A stretch of DNA of 64,000 bases from Ochotona curzoniae. Lineage: Eukaryota; Chordata; Mammalia; Lagomorpha; Ochotonidae. The DNA lies in the NCBI RefSeq assembly GCF_017591425.1, contig NW_024466512.1, forward strand, positions 20,575,501-20,639,500, read 5' to 3'. The notes under the pieces were generated by a model that did not search any database, had not been told where the DNA came from, and saw only the letters and a list, made by a program, of their open reading frames with translations. A program made the position numbers and the translations under genes. Shown in pieces: positions 45,701 to 63,000 of this stretch (position 1 is its first letter; every line of letters starts with the position of its first letter).

Positions 45701-47682
45701 GGCTACCACACTGGGCTCGTAAACATTTTTTAAAAATGTAAACAGTGGGCCAGGGGCTGCCTGCTATCTGCTCAAGTGCGTAAGTCCTGGCCAGTCCCAT
45801 GCATGCTACTCCAAGGAGCTGTGTCATCTCCAGGATGGGATGGCCATGCAGCAGGGGCACTGCACACAGGACACCATCCTTATCGCTGTCTCCCAACCTC
45901 ACCCAACCCAGGAGAAATTCAACAGCGACTCGATCACCAACATGCTGGACATACTGATGCAGGCCAAAGTGAACTCAATCAACAACAACGCCAGCCAGGG
46001 GCAGGACTCTGAGATACTCTCGGATAGACACATCCTCGCCACCGTAGGGGACATCTTCGGGGCTGGCGTGGAGACCACCACCTCTGTGGTGAAATGGATT
46101 GTGGCCTTCCTGCTACACAACCCCGAGGTGGGCTTCTCCCTGCTGCTGCTGGCCAGAGCCTCAGGCCTTCCCAGGCTGTGCTGGCCTCAGCTCCCCGGGG
46201 AAAGCTAGCTGTCTGCACTACACGGTCATATACTCACCTCTGCCCAGCTGGGAAAGGGTGGGGATGGGGCTACTGGACCGTGACAGGCAAACTCCTGTCA
46301 GCCAGCACGCTGACCACTAGCACCTACCCTGATCCTTAGCTGAAGAAGAAGATCCACGAGGAGATCGACCAGAAAGTGGGGTTTAGCCGTAAGCCCACCA
46401 TCAGCGACCGGAACCGGCTCCTGCTGCTGGAGGCCACCATCAGGGAAGTGCTTCGCATCAGGCCCGTGGCCCCCATGCTCATCCCGCACAAGGCCACCAC
46501 TGACTCCAGGTGCCTCTCCTCCCACGACCACCGACCTCTGCCTTCCTTCCCCCCACCCGCTGGTTAGCCTGTAGTCAACCACTGAACTCTACCCATCATC
46601 CCCTGTTCCTGGGCTGACACCCGTGGGAAGACCCACAGATCCTCCTACCCTCCCTCACAAGCTGCCTGCTGCCCTTGGAGACACATGGCACAAAAGCCTG
46701 GGCACTCTACAACTGTACCAGTTCAACAGCACCGAACACATACCCACATGCCCTGCTAGGCACATCTCTCCACACACATCAAGGTCAACACAGAAGCCCT
46801 TGTGTGGAAGCTAGGGTTGCGGGTCATGGCCTGGTTGCTGGATTCAGGGTGCACCTGGCAGAAGCTGGGGAAGGGAGGCGTGGCAATGAGGAAGCAGACA
46901 GCTGCTATGCCCCAGGGCAAGGGAATGTGGGGGCTTGGGGTTGTGTGGGTTCAGGAGTGCAGGGTCACAGGCCTCCTCTCCTTTCCCTCTCCCACAGCAT
47001 TGGCGAGTTTACCATAGATAAGGGTACAAACGTCATCATCAACCTGTGGGCTCTGCATCACGATGAGAAGGAGTGGGACCGCCCGGACCAATTCATACCT
47101 GGTAAGGTCCTGCTCTGGCCTGGCCTGTCCTCCTTCCAGGGCCACACGCCCAGCCTGGCTCCTGGGACTGCCAGTCCAGCCAACTGCCTACAGATGCAAG
47201 GTTGACCACCCCCCCAAGAAGTCCTCCACCTGTGTCCTGTTCAGTGGATGGTGGCATTTCCACATGTTCACAGCATACGGCCTCCTTCCTCAATGTTTCA
47301 TTCATCTGCATCTTTAAGGGCTCCCTGATGGCAAGGATGTCACCCCCTGTGGGCTGGGTGTCCCGAGCAGGTTCCTGATGCCTCCTCTTTGCTCACAGAG
47401 CGCTTCCTGGATCCAGCCAGAAGCCAGCTCATCTCACCTTCACTGAGCTACCTGCCCTTCGGAGCTGGACCCCGATCCTGTGTTGGGGAGATCCTGGCTC
47501 GCCAGGAGCTCTTCCTGTTCATGGCCTGGTTGCTGCAGAGGTTCGACCTGGACGTGCCGGAGGATGGGCAGCTGCCCTCTTTGGAGGGCAACCCCAAGGT
47601 GGTCTTTCTGATCAACCCTTTCAAAGTGAAGATCACGGTGCGCCAGGCCTGGAGGGAAGCCCAGGCTGAGAGTAGCACCTAG
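42464..47682 (+). CDS. CYP17A1: Steroid 17-alpha-hydroxylase/17,20-lyase, complete (8 exons)
   Basis: CYP17A1 is the endoplasmic-reticulum P450 that 17-hydroxylates pregnenolone and progesterone and cleaves the C17-C20 bond to make androgen precursors. Exons are 42464-42760, 43702-43840, 44070-44299, 44794-44880, 45912-46127, 46340-46509, 46998-47101 and 47399-47682: 1527 bases, 508 residues plus TAG, with the human exon lengths. Every intron is GT-AG. Visible parts are the N-terminal membrane anchor (residues 2-18), Arg96, Asn202, Arg239, Asp298, the I-helix AGVETTTS with Glu305-Thr306, Arg347 and Arg358 for redox-partner binding, the ExxR pair Glu359-Arg362, and the heme loop [11 protein letters not shown] with Cys442. 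Residue 105 is leucine where human has alanine. The ATG has a strong context (gccaccATGt). TATA-like and SF-1 sites precede it. WBP1L faces it tail to tail and BORCS7 lies head to head about 25 kb away, as in human. Confidence 0.98.
42761..43701 (+). other. CYP17A1 intron 1
   Basis: No SINE; a short (agaat)n run at 42942-42958. Open frames here have no recognised domain. Confidence 0.6.
43702..43840 (+). CDS. CYP17A1: CYP17A1 exon 2
   Basis: 139 bases, [19 protein letters not shown] to [11 protein letters not shown] plus one base, after 'ctccaaag' and before GTGAGT. Includes residue 105 (Leu). Confidence 0.97.
44070..44299 (+). CDS. CYP17A1: CYP17A1 exon 3
   Basis: 230 bases, (I)[17 protein letters not shown] to [11 protein letters not shown], after 'cccccag' and before GTGAGG. 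Includes Asn202, which contacts the steroid A ring in human. Confidence 0.97.
44300..44793 (+). other. CYP17A1 intron 3
   Basis: No exon, SINE or other repeat is recognised in this 494-base intron. Confidence 0.5.
44794..44880 (+). CDS. CYP17A1: CYP17A1 exon 4
   Basis: 29 codons, [20 protein letters not shown] then LNEIFEKCK, after 'tgccag' and before GTAGGT. Includes Arg239. Confidence 0.96.
44975..45036 (+). repeat. L2-like 3' end with (gaat)n in CYP17A1 intron 4
   Basis: 'catgtagcaggtgcacaag' followed by gaatgaatgaatgaat resembles the terminal motif of L2 LINEs. Confidence 0.5.
45198..45400 (+). repeat. Degenerate SINE with a CCCAGC-rich expansion
   Basis: SINE-like flanks ('cgtgggagacctgga', 'gggcagtgaacc', 'caaataaacatttt') surround 45262-45325, a run of imperfect 'agcccccag(c/t)' units. 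Confidence 0.6.
45405..45722 (-). repeat. C-type SINE in CYP17A1 intron 4
   Basis: Full-length minus-strand copy, antisense to the gene, about 190 bases before exon 5. Confidence 0.87.
45912..46127 (+). CDS. CYP17A1: CYP17A1 exon 5 (I helix)
   Basis: 72 codons, [19 protein letters not shown] to [13 protein letters not shown], including Asp298 and the oxygen-activating AGVETT motif (302-307); donor GTGGGC. Confidence 0.98.
46340..46509 (+). CDS. CYP17A1: CYP17A1 exon 6 (K helix)
   Basis: 170 bases, [20 protein letters not shown] to [10 protein letters not shown], with Arg347, Arg358 and ExxR (359-362). The acceptor is 'ccttag' and the donor GTGCCT is weak. Confidence 0.97.
46510..46997 (+). 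other. CYP17A1 intron 6
   Basis: Nothing recognised besides splice sites. Confidence 0.6.
46998..47101 (+). CDS. CYP17A1: CYP17A1 exon 7
   Basis: 104 bases, [20 protein letters not shown] to WDRPDQFIP plus one base, after 'cccacag' and before GTAAGG. Confidence 0.97.
47399..47682 (+). CDS. CYP17A1: CYP17A1 exon 8, coding part (heme-binding loop)
   Basis: 284 bases from (E)[14 protein letters not shown] through [17 protein letters not shown] to [10 protein letters not shown] and TAG. Cys442 is the heme ligand. Confidence 0.98.
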
Positions 47683-48481
47683 AGCCTGTACCTAAAACCC
47701 TTCCCTCACTCCACCCTGTGTGGTCCCGGCACAGGATCCACGGTGCTGCTCCCCATCCCCACCCTCTCCCTACCTGTAGCCCTGATAGTACGTCCACAAA
47801 TTCCACAGCTTCGCTTCACAAAGTCCCTAAGCAGTGCATTCATTTGTTCAATTGCTCACTCATTGCTTCCAACAGATTTTTTTTCTATTGAGGACTTGCC
47901 ATGTGTCTGGAACACTCAAGCTCCCTGTGTCAGGAAGCTCACTTCCCAGTGAGGGCTGACAGATATGACAATAATGTCAGTGACTCACAGGCGCTTTGAA
48001 GCCCAGGACCCTGGGTGATGTGAATGTCAATGGCAGGGGTGCAGGTGGCCACTGTCACCAAGGAGGTCTGGGAATGGGTGAAGCCCCCAGAGAACGTGTT
48101 CCCTGTTGGGAGGTACAGCAAGTGAAAGAGCTTATGGTGGGAGAAGCCAGTGTGGATGGAGCTGGGCCCTGAAGAGGCAGGGTGGTTCCTGATGTGGGGG
48201 CACAGGAGTGCTGCTTGTAGAACAGGTGGAGGTCAGTTTTTATCCCAAGTGTAATGGGATGTCACAGAAGGGATTGGAACACATAAGTGGAATGGTATGA
48301 TTTCGTATTTGGAAGACCACGGTAGGTCCTGCAGCGTGGTCTAGAAAGGGGCAACAATGGGAGCAGAGAGAATGCGAAGGCTGGCCCACGACAGACATGG
48401 CAGTGGCTCAGACCATAGTGTCAGCAGGCCAGGTGATGAGAATACTAGGGCTACATTTGTATTTTGAAAGTGGGACAACAG
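47683..48481 (+). other. CYP17A1 3'UTR and downstream flank
   Basis: No AATAAA or ATTAAA follows the stop codon until the SINE beginning at 48482. From about 47830 the sequence resembles an old mammalian repeat ('cattcatttgttcaattg', 'tcccaagtgtaatggga'), so the 3'UTR is probably short. Confidence 0.5.
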
Positions 48482-48797
48482 GGCCAGAGCCAGTGCTGTG
48501 GCATAGTGAGTAAAGCCACTATCTGCAGAGCTGGTATCCCACTTGAGCACCAGTTTGAATCCCAGCTGCTCCACTTCCGATCCAGTTCCCTGCTAATGCA
48601 CCTGGAAAAAGCAGTGGAAAATGGCCCAAGTGCTTGGTCCTCTGCACTCTGGTGGGAGAGCCAGAAGAAACTCCTGGCTCCTGGCTTCTACCTGGCCCAG
48701 CACTGGCCACTGTGGTGATCTGGGGAGTGAACCAGCAGAAGGAAGAGCTGTCTCTACCTCTCTGTAACTCTTTCAAAATAAATAAAGGACTCTTCAA
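48482..48797 (+). repeat. C-type SINE downstream of CYP17A1
   Basis: Plus-strand copy; its tail at 48775-48786 holds the first AATAAA after the CYP17A1 stop codon. Confidence 0.85.
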
Positions 48798-50764
48798 AAA
48801 ATAATAATGGGATTAAAAAACAAAAGCAAAACAAACAACAAAAAACAAGAGCAACAGATCTCATTTGCTTTCATCCAGACTGCACTGCACGTAGTCTCTC
48901 CCAGGTCTGACTGGGGACAAGGACTGTGTAATCCAAGACTCAACCCGCCACTGCTGCCCCGAGACTGGCATGCCCCTGTGGCACTACCACCAAGAGGCTC
49001 TTGCAGAGCTAGAAGTGCCTAGCTTCTGGCTCTTCTCTGCAGTCAAACCCCAAGGGCTTTGCCAACATCTCCTCACCTGAAAACCGGCCCAGGATCCACT
49101 AAGCCTGGCACCCAGCACCTTTTCAGCTCGGCCATTGGCTAGCCTGTGAATGAAGGATATTTGAGACAATCATGAGAAGCTGACACTTGTCCTTTGGCCT
49201 AGCCTGGGGTCCCGACCCCCTCCTCTGGCACCCATACCAGGGTCAGATCAACTACCACCCAGGTCCCCCACTCTGAGGGGACAGAGGGCTCTGAAAGGGC
49301 CAGATGGGCGAGGCTGACACTCCACCCAGCTCTCAGAAGTCACAAGGAGAGAGGGATAAGGCCCTGCATCCTCCCCAACAGCTAGCTGCTGATCCAAGTG
49401 CTGGTGACTGCTCCCACCTGGGCCTTCACCGGCCAGCACCTGGGACATGGCTGATGGGCCTGCATGAGATCTGGGGCAGATGTGATGGGGTCTCAAAGCG
49501 ACCCAGCCTCCCATTTGGCCACCTCAGTGAGCCCAGAGGGAAAGGCTTGACAGCAGGGGGTGCCCTTTCCTCCCGCAGGGGTTCCTGCTGTGTGCCCAGT
49601 AATGCAGAGGGCAGCAGGACCGGCTGGGGAGAGCTGGCTAAGCACCAGGAAGGCGTTCCCGGGATGAGTGATGACCAGATAAGCAGTCAGACAATGCCTG
49701 AGCTCTCCCTACAGGCTGCAGGTGAGATGCATCCGGGAGGAAGGCAAGCAGTCTCCAACTACTGACTCAACATGGAACGGTAGGGCAAGTGGAGAGATGG
49801 AGTAGGCCACCATGGGAGTGGCGTCACACAGCCCGCTGGCTGCAAGGCTGGGACCAGAACCCAAAATGCTAGTGCTGTGAGGGGAGTCAGCCACACACTT
49901 CTGCTGTTCCTCTGGGGTCACACACAGGGGCTCTTGGGATGGTTGCTGGAGGTAGGGAGACCCTTTCTAAAACAAACTGCTGCCCCCATTTCTCCTCTCC
50001 AACCCCCATTCTAAACCCTTGGAGATAAACAAATGTCCCCCTCCACAATTTGTGTCCCAAAGCCCAGGACACAGACGGGCTCACCCAGTGTGGTCCTGCA
50101 AACTGGGTGGCCAGGGAAAACCTGCTCCTCAGACTTGAACCTGCATGTTCTCTGTGCTAACAGGGGCCTGAAGTGTGCAAGGCTCAGCACCAACCTCACA
50201 GTGGACCCAGGGTAGGTCACAGCTGAGTACTGACGCTGGCGCTGTCATCATCGCTTTATGAACCAACTCCATGGTGAAGCTTCTCTGGGAGCTTTACGTA
50301 AACTTCCTGAAAGGCCCCAGGACAGAACTTTCCAGAACCCACCCTTGCAGCCCCAGAGTCCCTCCAAAGCCAGGGCAGATGACAGCTGGGAAGTGGGTGA
50401 GGGGTGCCTAAAGAGAAACTCAGTGGGTGTTAGAGCACAGGAGACTTCTCTGTGAGACAAGGTGGCACAGGAGGAGAAACACAGGCAGGGACAGTGAGAA
50501 GTGTCCTTCTCATCCAGAAACAGCCCGCTGCCCTTCTATCTGCTCCGTGGAGGAAAGAAACAGGCTTCCAAGGAAAAGACACAAGTTCACAGCATCCCCA
50601 AAGGGACCCAGCCTCCCCGGGGAAGTAGATAGGCTCTGGGAACTGCAGCAGGCACCTCCACCCCTTTCCTGGGTCCCTGTCAAGTCTGAGAAGTCCCAAG
50701 CCTCTCCCCAGGGCCTCTGAGTACCAGCATTCCAGCTCTCCATCATCCCACCCCAATCACGTGG
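48798..50764. other. Unique sequence between CYP17A1 and WBP1L
   Basis: No exon or clear repeat is recognised. The open frame at 49304-49765 (153 codons) has no domain or conserved look. Confidence 0.4.
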
Positions 50765-50940
50765 CCTTTGGGTCAGCAGATCTGGCTTCAAGTCCTGGCC
50801 CTACCTCTGAATGGCCATGGGACTGGTTAGTCCATCACCTCGGGATCCCTCAATCCCATTCACAGAGCAAGGACAATCACAGCTCACACCTGAAGAGGTA
50901 TTTTTAAGGCTGAGATGGGAGAGTGTAGTTAAGATGCCAA
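50765..50940 (-). repeat. MIR relic
   Basis: 'gatctggcttcaagtcctggccctacc', 'acctcgggatccctcaatcccattcacag' and 'aaggctgagatgggagag' follow the reverse MIR consensus in order. Confidence 0.65.
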
Positions 50941-51104
50941 CAGTTACTAAGATGAAAGTGACTGAAGCACTGATTTTTGTCCCACTTCCTGTCCCACTTT
51001 CTCCTGACACTTTCCAAAAGGCTCAGTTGGCTTGGCCTTTCCCAGGCCATGTGAGCACCCTCCTGTCTCGGGCTTCCCGTGTGGGTGCACATGCGCATGA
51101 ACAT

Positions 51105-51245
51105 TTCTCAATACTTGGCATGAGGTAGGTACTCAAAAAACTGCAGAATGCACACTCGTTGAAGTGGTCTTCTGCCCTTCCTTTACCTGGCAAGCTCAGC
51201 TTAGTCACTTTCTTCAGAAAGCCTTCCCTGAATCCCCAACTGGGC
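51105..51245 (+). repeat. L2-like relics
   Basis: 'cttggcatgaggtaggtactcaaaaa' looks like the L2 3' end, and 'tcttcagaaagccttccctgaatcc' like an L2 segment upstream of it. Confidence 0.5.
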
Positions 51246-51319
51246 TACATGGTCCCCCATGGCAACCAGTAGTTCACGGGACTGAAAGAGCTCTCTCTCA
51301 TGTGGATGGCAGTGGTCCA

Positions 51320-51440
51320 AGCACTGGGAGCATCTTTGCTGCTTTTCTTAGGAGTATTAGCAGGGAGCTGGATTCAAAGTGGAGCATCTGGGATTTGAAC
51401 CAGCATCCATATGGGACACTGCTGTTGCAAGGCAGATTTA
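51320..51440 (-). repeat. Partial old C-type SINE
   Basis: 'agggagctggattcaaagtggagcatctggg' and 'catatgggac' mark the 5' half on the minus strand. Confidence 0.6.
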
Positions 51441-52436
51441 ACAAGATTTGCTACAAAGTTGTGATGTCCGCCCCTAGCCAGCAAGCTCACTCCCTCCACC
51501 TCCTCTCCCCCAACTCTCCTGTAACACTTCTTGCTCCTGAGAATAGAGGAAACTTGGAGAATGGGGAGAGGGAGTGCTCATTTAAGCCACTCTTTTGCAC
51601 TCTAGGTGCTGGCAATTGTCTCCATCTGCACAATATCATGGCCCTCGGAGACCCAGGGCCAGAACTAAGTGTCAAGGGTACGGGCACAGCCTCTGGCCTT
51701 CAGTCTATTAAGAGGTGCACCACTTAGCTTTTTGCCACTTGCACCTCACGAAGTCAGGATGATACCCTCGGATCCTTCTTCCAGCGACAGCATGGAACGG
51801 TCCCTAAAAGCCAGTGTGGCTCCACGGGCTGCCTGGAGGCGGCAAGAGGTCCCCTGGCTTCTGAAACGCCAGCAAAGCACCCTCCAGCCAAGGCGCATCT
51901 GGCTAACACTGGACTCTCAGAAACCAGAGCTGACAGCGGGGCAACGCTGGGGCCTGGGGAGGGTGACACCTGCTGCCCCCATGTTGGAGGGCGGGGAGAG
52001 GGTCCCAACTATCAGTGAGCAATCCACCTGTGCATGCAGTGGCAGGGAGAGCAAGAACCTCTTGATAGGTGGAATGGGATGCACATCATCTTGCTTGGGT
52101 ACTGGCAGGTGGCCCAAAGTCATCACGTAGGCTGAGGGCGGAGGCCATTCAGACTCCTGACACAGGCTACAGAAAAAACCATCACCCCATGCCTTCCCAG
52201 GCAGGGGCGGCAGAGGTTGTTCCTTCCCACTGCCTTCGACCTTGGCATGACCCAAGTTCTCAGAGGATTGTCTTCAGCATTTGGCAAGATGGACACAGGA
52301 AGTCTCACTCATACAGGGACAGAAGTAGCTCCCCTATAGCCCAGGTGTCAGCTCTGAGCTTCCTGCCTGGCAGTGGGGACAAGCGGCACCCCACCACTCC
52401 CACCTGTGCATTCTCATGCTTCACCCTATCACTAGA
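51441..52436. other. Unique sequence downstream of WBP1L
   Basis: Contains 52143-52193, a block of about 50 bases that recurs in the WBP1L 3'UTR at 55126-55175. Otherwise nothing recognised. Confidence 0.4.
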
Positions 52437-52715
52437 GGCCGAGTGACAGAGGGATCTTCCATCCACTGGTTTGTTTGCCAAATGAAGGCAACTGAGGGCT
52501 GGGGCAGGATGAAACCAGGAGACAGGCACCCTGCCCGGGTCTCCATCTCCAACAATTGTCTCCAACAATTTGGGCCACCTTCTTCTGCTGCTTTATCAGG
52601 CATATTAGCAGGGAGCTGGACCCGAGGTGGAGCAGGCAGGGCTTAAAATAGCACTCCTTTACAGAAATCAGTGTAGCAAACAGTGGTTTAACTCCCTGTG
52701 CCACAACAGAGGCCC
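52437..52715 (-). repeat. Old C-type SINE
   Basis: Diverged minus-strand copy with a local duplication of 'caacaattgtctcc' (52550-52570). Confidence 0.68.
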
Positions 52716-52816
52716 CACCCTAACATTAGGTGATGATTTCACACATATAAACTTCGTTTCACTAACTGTAATGCAAGTTCTCAAGGGGCCTGTGTTAGGT
52801 ACTTTTTTTTTCTTTT

Positions 52817-53142
52817 TAAGATTTATTTATTTTTATTGCAAAGTCAGATATACAGAGAGGAGAAGAGACAGAGAGAAAGATCTTCCATCCAATGATTCAC
52901 TCCCCAAGTGACCACAACGGCTGGTGTTGCACCAATCCAAAGCTAGGAGCCAGGAGCTCACGTGGGTCTCCCACACGGGTGCAGAGTCCCAAGGCTTTGG
53001 GCCGTCCTCGTCTGCTTTCCCAGGCCACAAGCAGAGAGCTGGATGGGAAGCGGGGCTGCTGGGATTAGAACCAGCGCCCATATGGGATCCTGTGTGTTCA
53101 AGGCGAGGACTTCAGCTGCCAAGCCACCCTGCCAAACCCATT
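52817..53142 (-). repeat. C-type SINE
   Basis: Full-length minus-strand copy. Confidence 0.9.
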
Positions 53143-53554
53143 ATTAAATATTTTTTAACCTTGGCATTCAGCACAGTACTAGACACAGAGCAGGAAACAC
53201 TGTGTGTATTAAATTTAAGGCCAAGCACCCACTCACACTTCTATTGCCTCAACGAGAGATCTTGCTATCTTTTAGTTGCCATGTTTTAGCCCTGTGGTAT
53301 CAGGCAGAGCTTCTTCCTGCTATCTCAGGTCTGACTGTAACCTGTTTATAGAAATGTGCAAAATATTCCAAATGTTACAGACACGCCCTTGGCAGAGAGA
53401 CAGAAAGGCTTGCGGGAAAGGTCCTCAGGACAAAGTGGGGGATTCAGCAACCTCAGCCAGTCTGCCCGGGGCCGGAAGCATGTCTTCAACCACAGGAAAG
53501 GTACTCAGGGCTTGGGGTCCTGCGAGTCTAAGAAAGAGGAAAGAGGCACAAGGC

Positions 53555-59589
<6,035 letters not shown>

Positions 59590-59810
59590 CAACTTCAGAC
59601 TCCAAGTAACACGCCCAGGGTGCACACTGGCAGGAAGTTAGTTGGGGAACAGATTGGACACTGGAACCGAGGCCCTCCAATATGGGATGCTGGCCTCCCA
59701 GTGTCCTGACTACTGTGCTGAATCCTCACCCCCACAGAAGATTATTCTGTAATATATTTTTGTAAAGGAGAGACATTTTTTAAAAAGACTTATTTTTATT
59801 TGAAAGGCAG

Positions 59811-59844
<34 letters not shown>

Positions 59845-60000
59845 TTCCATCCACTATTGTACACTCCAAATGGCCACAACAGCTGGAGTAGAGCCAATCT
59901 GAAGTCAGGAGCCAGGAGCCTCTTCCAGTCTAAGGCATTGGGCTATCCAAAGGAAGCCAATTCCAGAGCAGAGCACTTGCGGTGCCATGGATGGAACAGA
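59590..60000 (-). repeat. Two partial C-type SINEs and a (GA)n run
   Basis: Fragment 59590-59735 and copy 59783-60000; the latter's tail holds (ga)n at 59813-59842. Confidence 0.65.
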
Positions 60001-60008
60001 AAAGACCG

Positions 60009-60462
60009 TAGGGCCTGGGGCAATAACCTAGTGGCTGAAGTTATCATATTGCATACACTGGGATCCCATATGGGCGCCGGTTCATGTCCTGGCTGCTCCT
60101 CCTCCCATCCAGCTCCCTGCTTGTGGCCTGGGAAAACAGTGGAGGACAGCCCAAAGCCTTAGGACCCTGCACCCATGTGAGAGACCCAGAAGAAATTCCT
60201 GGTATCTAGCTATGGATCAGTTCAGCTCTGACCGTAATAGCCACTTGGTGAGTGAGCCAGCAGATGGCAGATCTTTCTCTCTGTCCTTCTCTCTGTAGAT
60301 CTTTCCAATACATTAATTAATTAAAAAAAAGAAAAGGAAAGTTCCTGGTTTCAGCTCCAGCTGTTGTGGCCATTTGAGGAGTGAGCCAGCACATGGAAGA
60401 CCTTCCTGTCTCTCCTTCTCTCTGTAAATCTGCCTTTTCAATAAAAGTAAATAAATCTTAAG
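60009..60462 (+). repeat. C-type SINE followed by a truncated second copy
   Basis: 60009-60335 is full length; 60342-60462 is only the 3' third of another copy. Confidence 0.8.
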
Positions 60463-60483
60463 ACAAGACTCCTAAAGAGCTTG

Positions 60484-60825
60484 GGCCCGGCGCGGTGGCG
60501 CAATTGGTTAAAGGTCCTCGCCTTGCACGCCCGGGATCCCATATGGGCGCCGGTTCTAATCCCGGCAGCCCCGCTTCCCTTCCAGCTCCCTGCCTGTGGC
60601 CTGGGAAAGCAGTCGAGGACGGCCCAAAGCTTTGGGAACCTGCACCCGCGTGGGAGACCCAGAAGAGGCTCCTGGCTTCGGATCGGCATAGTATCGGCCC
60701 GTTGCGCTCACTTGGGGAGTGAATCATCGGACGGAAGATCTTCCTCTCTGTCTCTCCTCTCTGTATATCCGCCTTTCCAATGAAAAAATAATAAAAATAA
60801 ATCTTTAAAAAAAAAAAAAAAAAAG
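60484..60825 (+). repeat. Youngest-looking C-type SINE, best reference copy
   Basis: Starts gggcccggcgcggtggcgca; A-box-like 'tggcgcaattggtta' and B box 'ggttctaatcc' are intact, which shows its tRNA origin. Ends in 18 A. Target-site duplication 'agactcctaaagagctt' at about 60466-60482 and 60824-60840 is perfect. Confidence 0.95.
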
Positions 60826-60840
60826 ACTCCTAAAGAGCTT

Positions 60841-62034
60841 GTCCCACTGAGGGGAAATAAGAGACACGGCAATGTGATCCTCACAAATCTGGGAGCCAAC
60901 CTAGTCCGAATTGTACGCCATCAACTTCCCAAGGCGGAATACTCACCCTGGTCCCCATGGGGCTGGGCCAAAATTTTTTAGATAGATTTCCAACCCAAAG
61001 AAAAGCTTCAAACAGTGAAGCCTAATGAAAGACACACACGAGAGCAACACGACTCTGCAGCCTTCCCTTTTCATGGCCCTCAAACACACACTTTCCTCAA
61101 TGACAACTCTGAGCTGAGCCCTTGCCATGGGGCGTGTCTGTCATGCCAAGTAAAATGGAAAACATGTTTTTTAAAACAATCACCGGCCACTGTTGGAACT
61201 GAGTCATGTGTCCCAGAGTTCACTGCAAACTTGGGAAAACACCACTCGTGAACTAGCAGGAAATTCCCCATTAGGACGCCAAGGCAAGCTGCAAGGTTGC
61301 TTCCTTCCTCCCTGGCCCCAGTCGGCGAGGGGGACCTTCCCTGATGCTTCACGGCTCTCAGCCTGGTCAGCACCTGCCACTGTCACAGCAAAGGCCTGAG
61401 TTTGGGGAATGAAGACTTCAGAGACGTGCAACTTCATCTGAAAGACTGGCTGGCTGGCTTTCCCCAAACCATGAGCGCATATCTGGAAGAGGGTTCAGAT
61501 TCCCACTCACAAAGCCGTTTCCCAGCTTAGTGAACTTGGTTATTTATGGTTTACTTCTCTCACCTGCACAACTTGGAGAATGGCGTCTGCCTTATTCGAC
61601 TGCGGTAATAACTAGATGAGTCACAGTCCATCTCATGCAGACTACTCACAATTCTCTCGGTTTTTATTAGTGTTGTTGTGGTTACAGGCATAACCACAGC
61701 TGGGAAGGGTTTCCTTTGAATTTCCTTTTTAATTCCCAAAAAGTATTACACGAAAAACATGGGTTAGGTAGAAGTCCAAAGTCTGCTTCTAGGCTCTATC
61801 CTTGGCAAAATTCGCTGGAAAAACCACTCAACTCCTATTTGATGAACCTCGCCATTAAAAAGGTGCTGTGTCAGCTGACAGCACGACCCCTGTTACTGCC
61901 CAAAGGCCAGGACCACCAGGGAGCTGGCTTCTGATCGGAGGAGAAGGAGATCCCAGCTCCCTGCCGGCCAAGCTCCTTGGGGTGGCAGGGTGGAAAATGC
62001 TGAAGTTCTGGAGGGTTTTACTTTACTTTTCTTT
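60841..62034. other. WBP1L intron, unique part with a MIR relic
   Basis: About 61495-61640 ('cttagtgaacttggttattt', 'cacaacttggagaatgg') resembles MIR on the minus strand. The rest is unassigned. Confidence 0.4.
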
Positions 62035-62068
62035 TTTTAAGATTTATTTATTTTTATTGCAAAGTCAG

Positions 62069-62100
<32 letters not shown>

Positions 62101-62386
62101 CGAGGAGGAGAGACAGAGAGGAAGATCTTCCATTCAATGATTCATCCCCCAAGTGACCACAATGGCCAGTGCTGTGCCAATCCGAAGCCAGGAGCCAGGA
62201 GCTCTTCTGGGTCTCCCACACGGGTACAGCGTCCCAAAGCTTTGGGCTGCCCTCAACTGTTTTCCCAGGCCACAAGCAGGAAGCTGGATGGGAAGCGGGG
62301 CTGCTGGGATTAGAACTGGTGCCCAAATCGGATCCCAGTGTGTTCAAGGCAAGGACTTCACCCACTAGGCCACTGTGCCAGACCTT
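62035..62386 (-). repeat. C-type SINE with (TA)n(GA)n in its tail
   Basis: Full-length minus-strand copy; 62069-62101 is an expanded atatat...agagag tract. Confidence 0.9.
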
Positions 62387-62419
62387 TCTTCTTCTTCTTC
62401 TTCTTTTTTTTTTTTTTTA
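62387..62419. repeat. (CTT)n and poly-T tract
   Basis: ttcttcttcttcttc followed by 16 T, between two minus-strand SINEs. Confidence 0.85.
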
Positions 62420-62733
62420 GGATTTATTTACTTTTATTGGAAAGGCAGATTTACAGAGAAAAGCAGAGACAGAAAAACCTTCCATCCAATGGCTCACTGC
62501 CCATATAGCTGCAACAGCCAGAGCTGAGCCGATCCAAAACCAGGAGCCTGGCCTTCTTCAAGATCTCCCACCTGAATGCAAGGTCCAAGGCTCTGGGCCA
62601 TCCTCTGTTGCTTTCCCAGGCCACAAGCAGGGAGTTGGATGTGAAGTGGAGCAGCCAGGACACAAACTGGCACTCATATGAGATCCCAGCACATGCAAAG
62701 CGAGGATGTAGCCATTGAGCCACCATGGACCTT
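62420..62733 (-). repeat. C-type SINE
   Basis: Diverged minus-strand copy. Confidence 0.83.
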
Positions 62734-62759
62734 TTTTAACAGCAGATCATCAATGGGTA

Positions 62760-63000
62760 CCTTAAGATAAGCCACAGCCTCGCCTCTGTTTCCAGCCCAG
62801 GTTCTTGCCAGTGCGCATCTTGGGAAGCAGCAGATGATGGCTCAAACAGTTGGGACATGGGGGGACCCAGGTTGAGTTCCTTGCGTCTGCCGTTATCTCA
62901 GCCAAGCCCTGGCTGTTGTAGGCATCTGGGGAATTAATTGGCAGATGGAAGGCATTTCTCCCTCTTCTGCTCTGCTTTTCTCAAACAAAAATCAAAAACA
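62760..63000 (+). repeat. Degenerate C-type SINE
   Basis: 'gggaagcagcagatgatggctcaa' and 'gcagatggaaggcatttctc' blocks. Confidence 0.5.

Noticed and set aside
60484..60570. A possible tRNA gene (A and B box, cloverleaf-like start)
   Set aside because: It is the tRNA-derived head of a SINE with an A tail and target-site duplication; the same head occurs dozens of times in the window.
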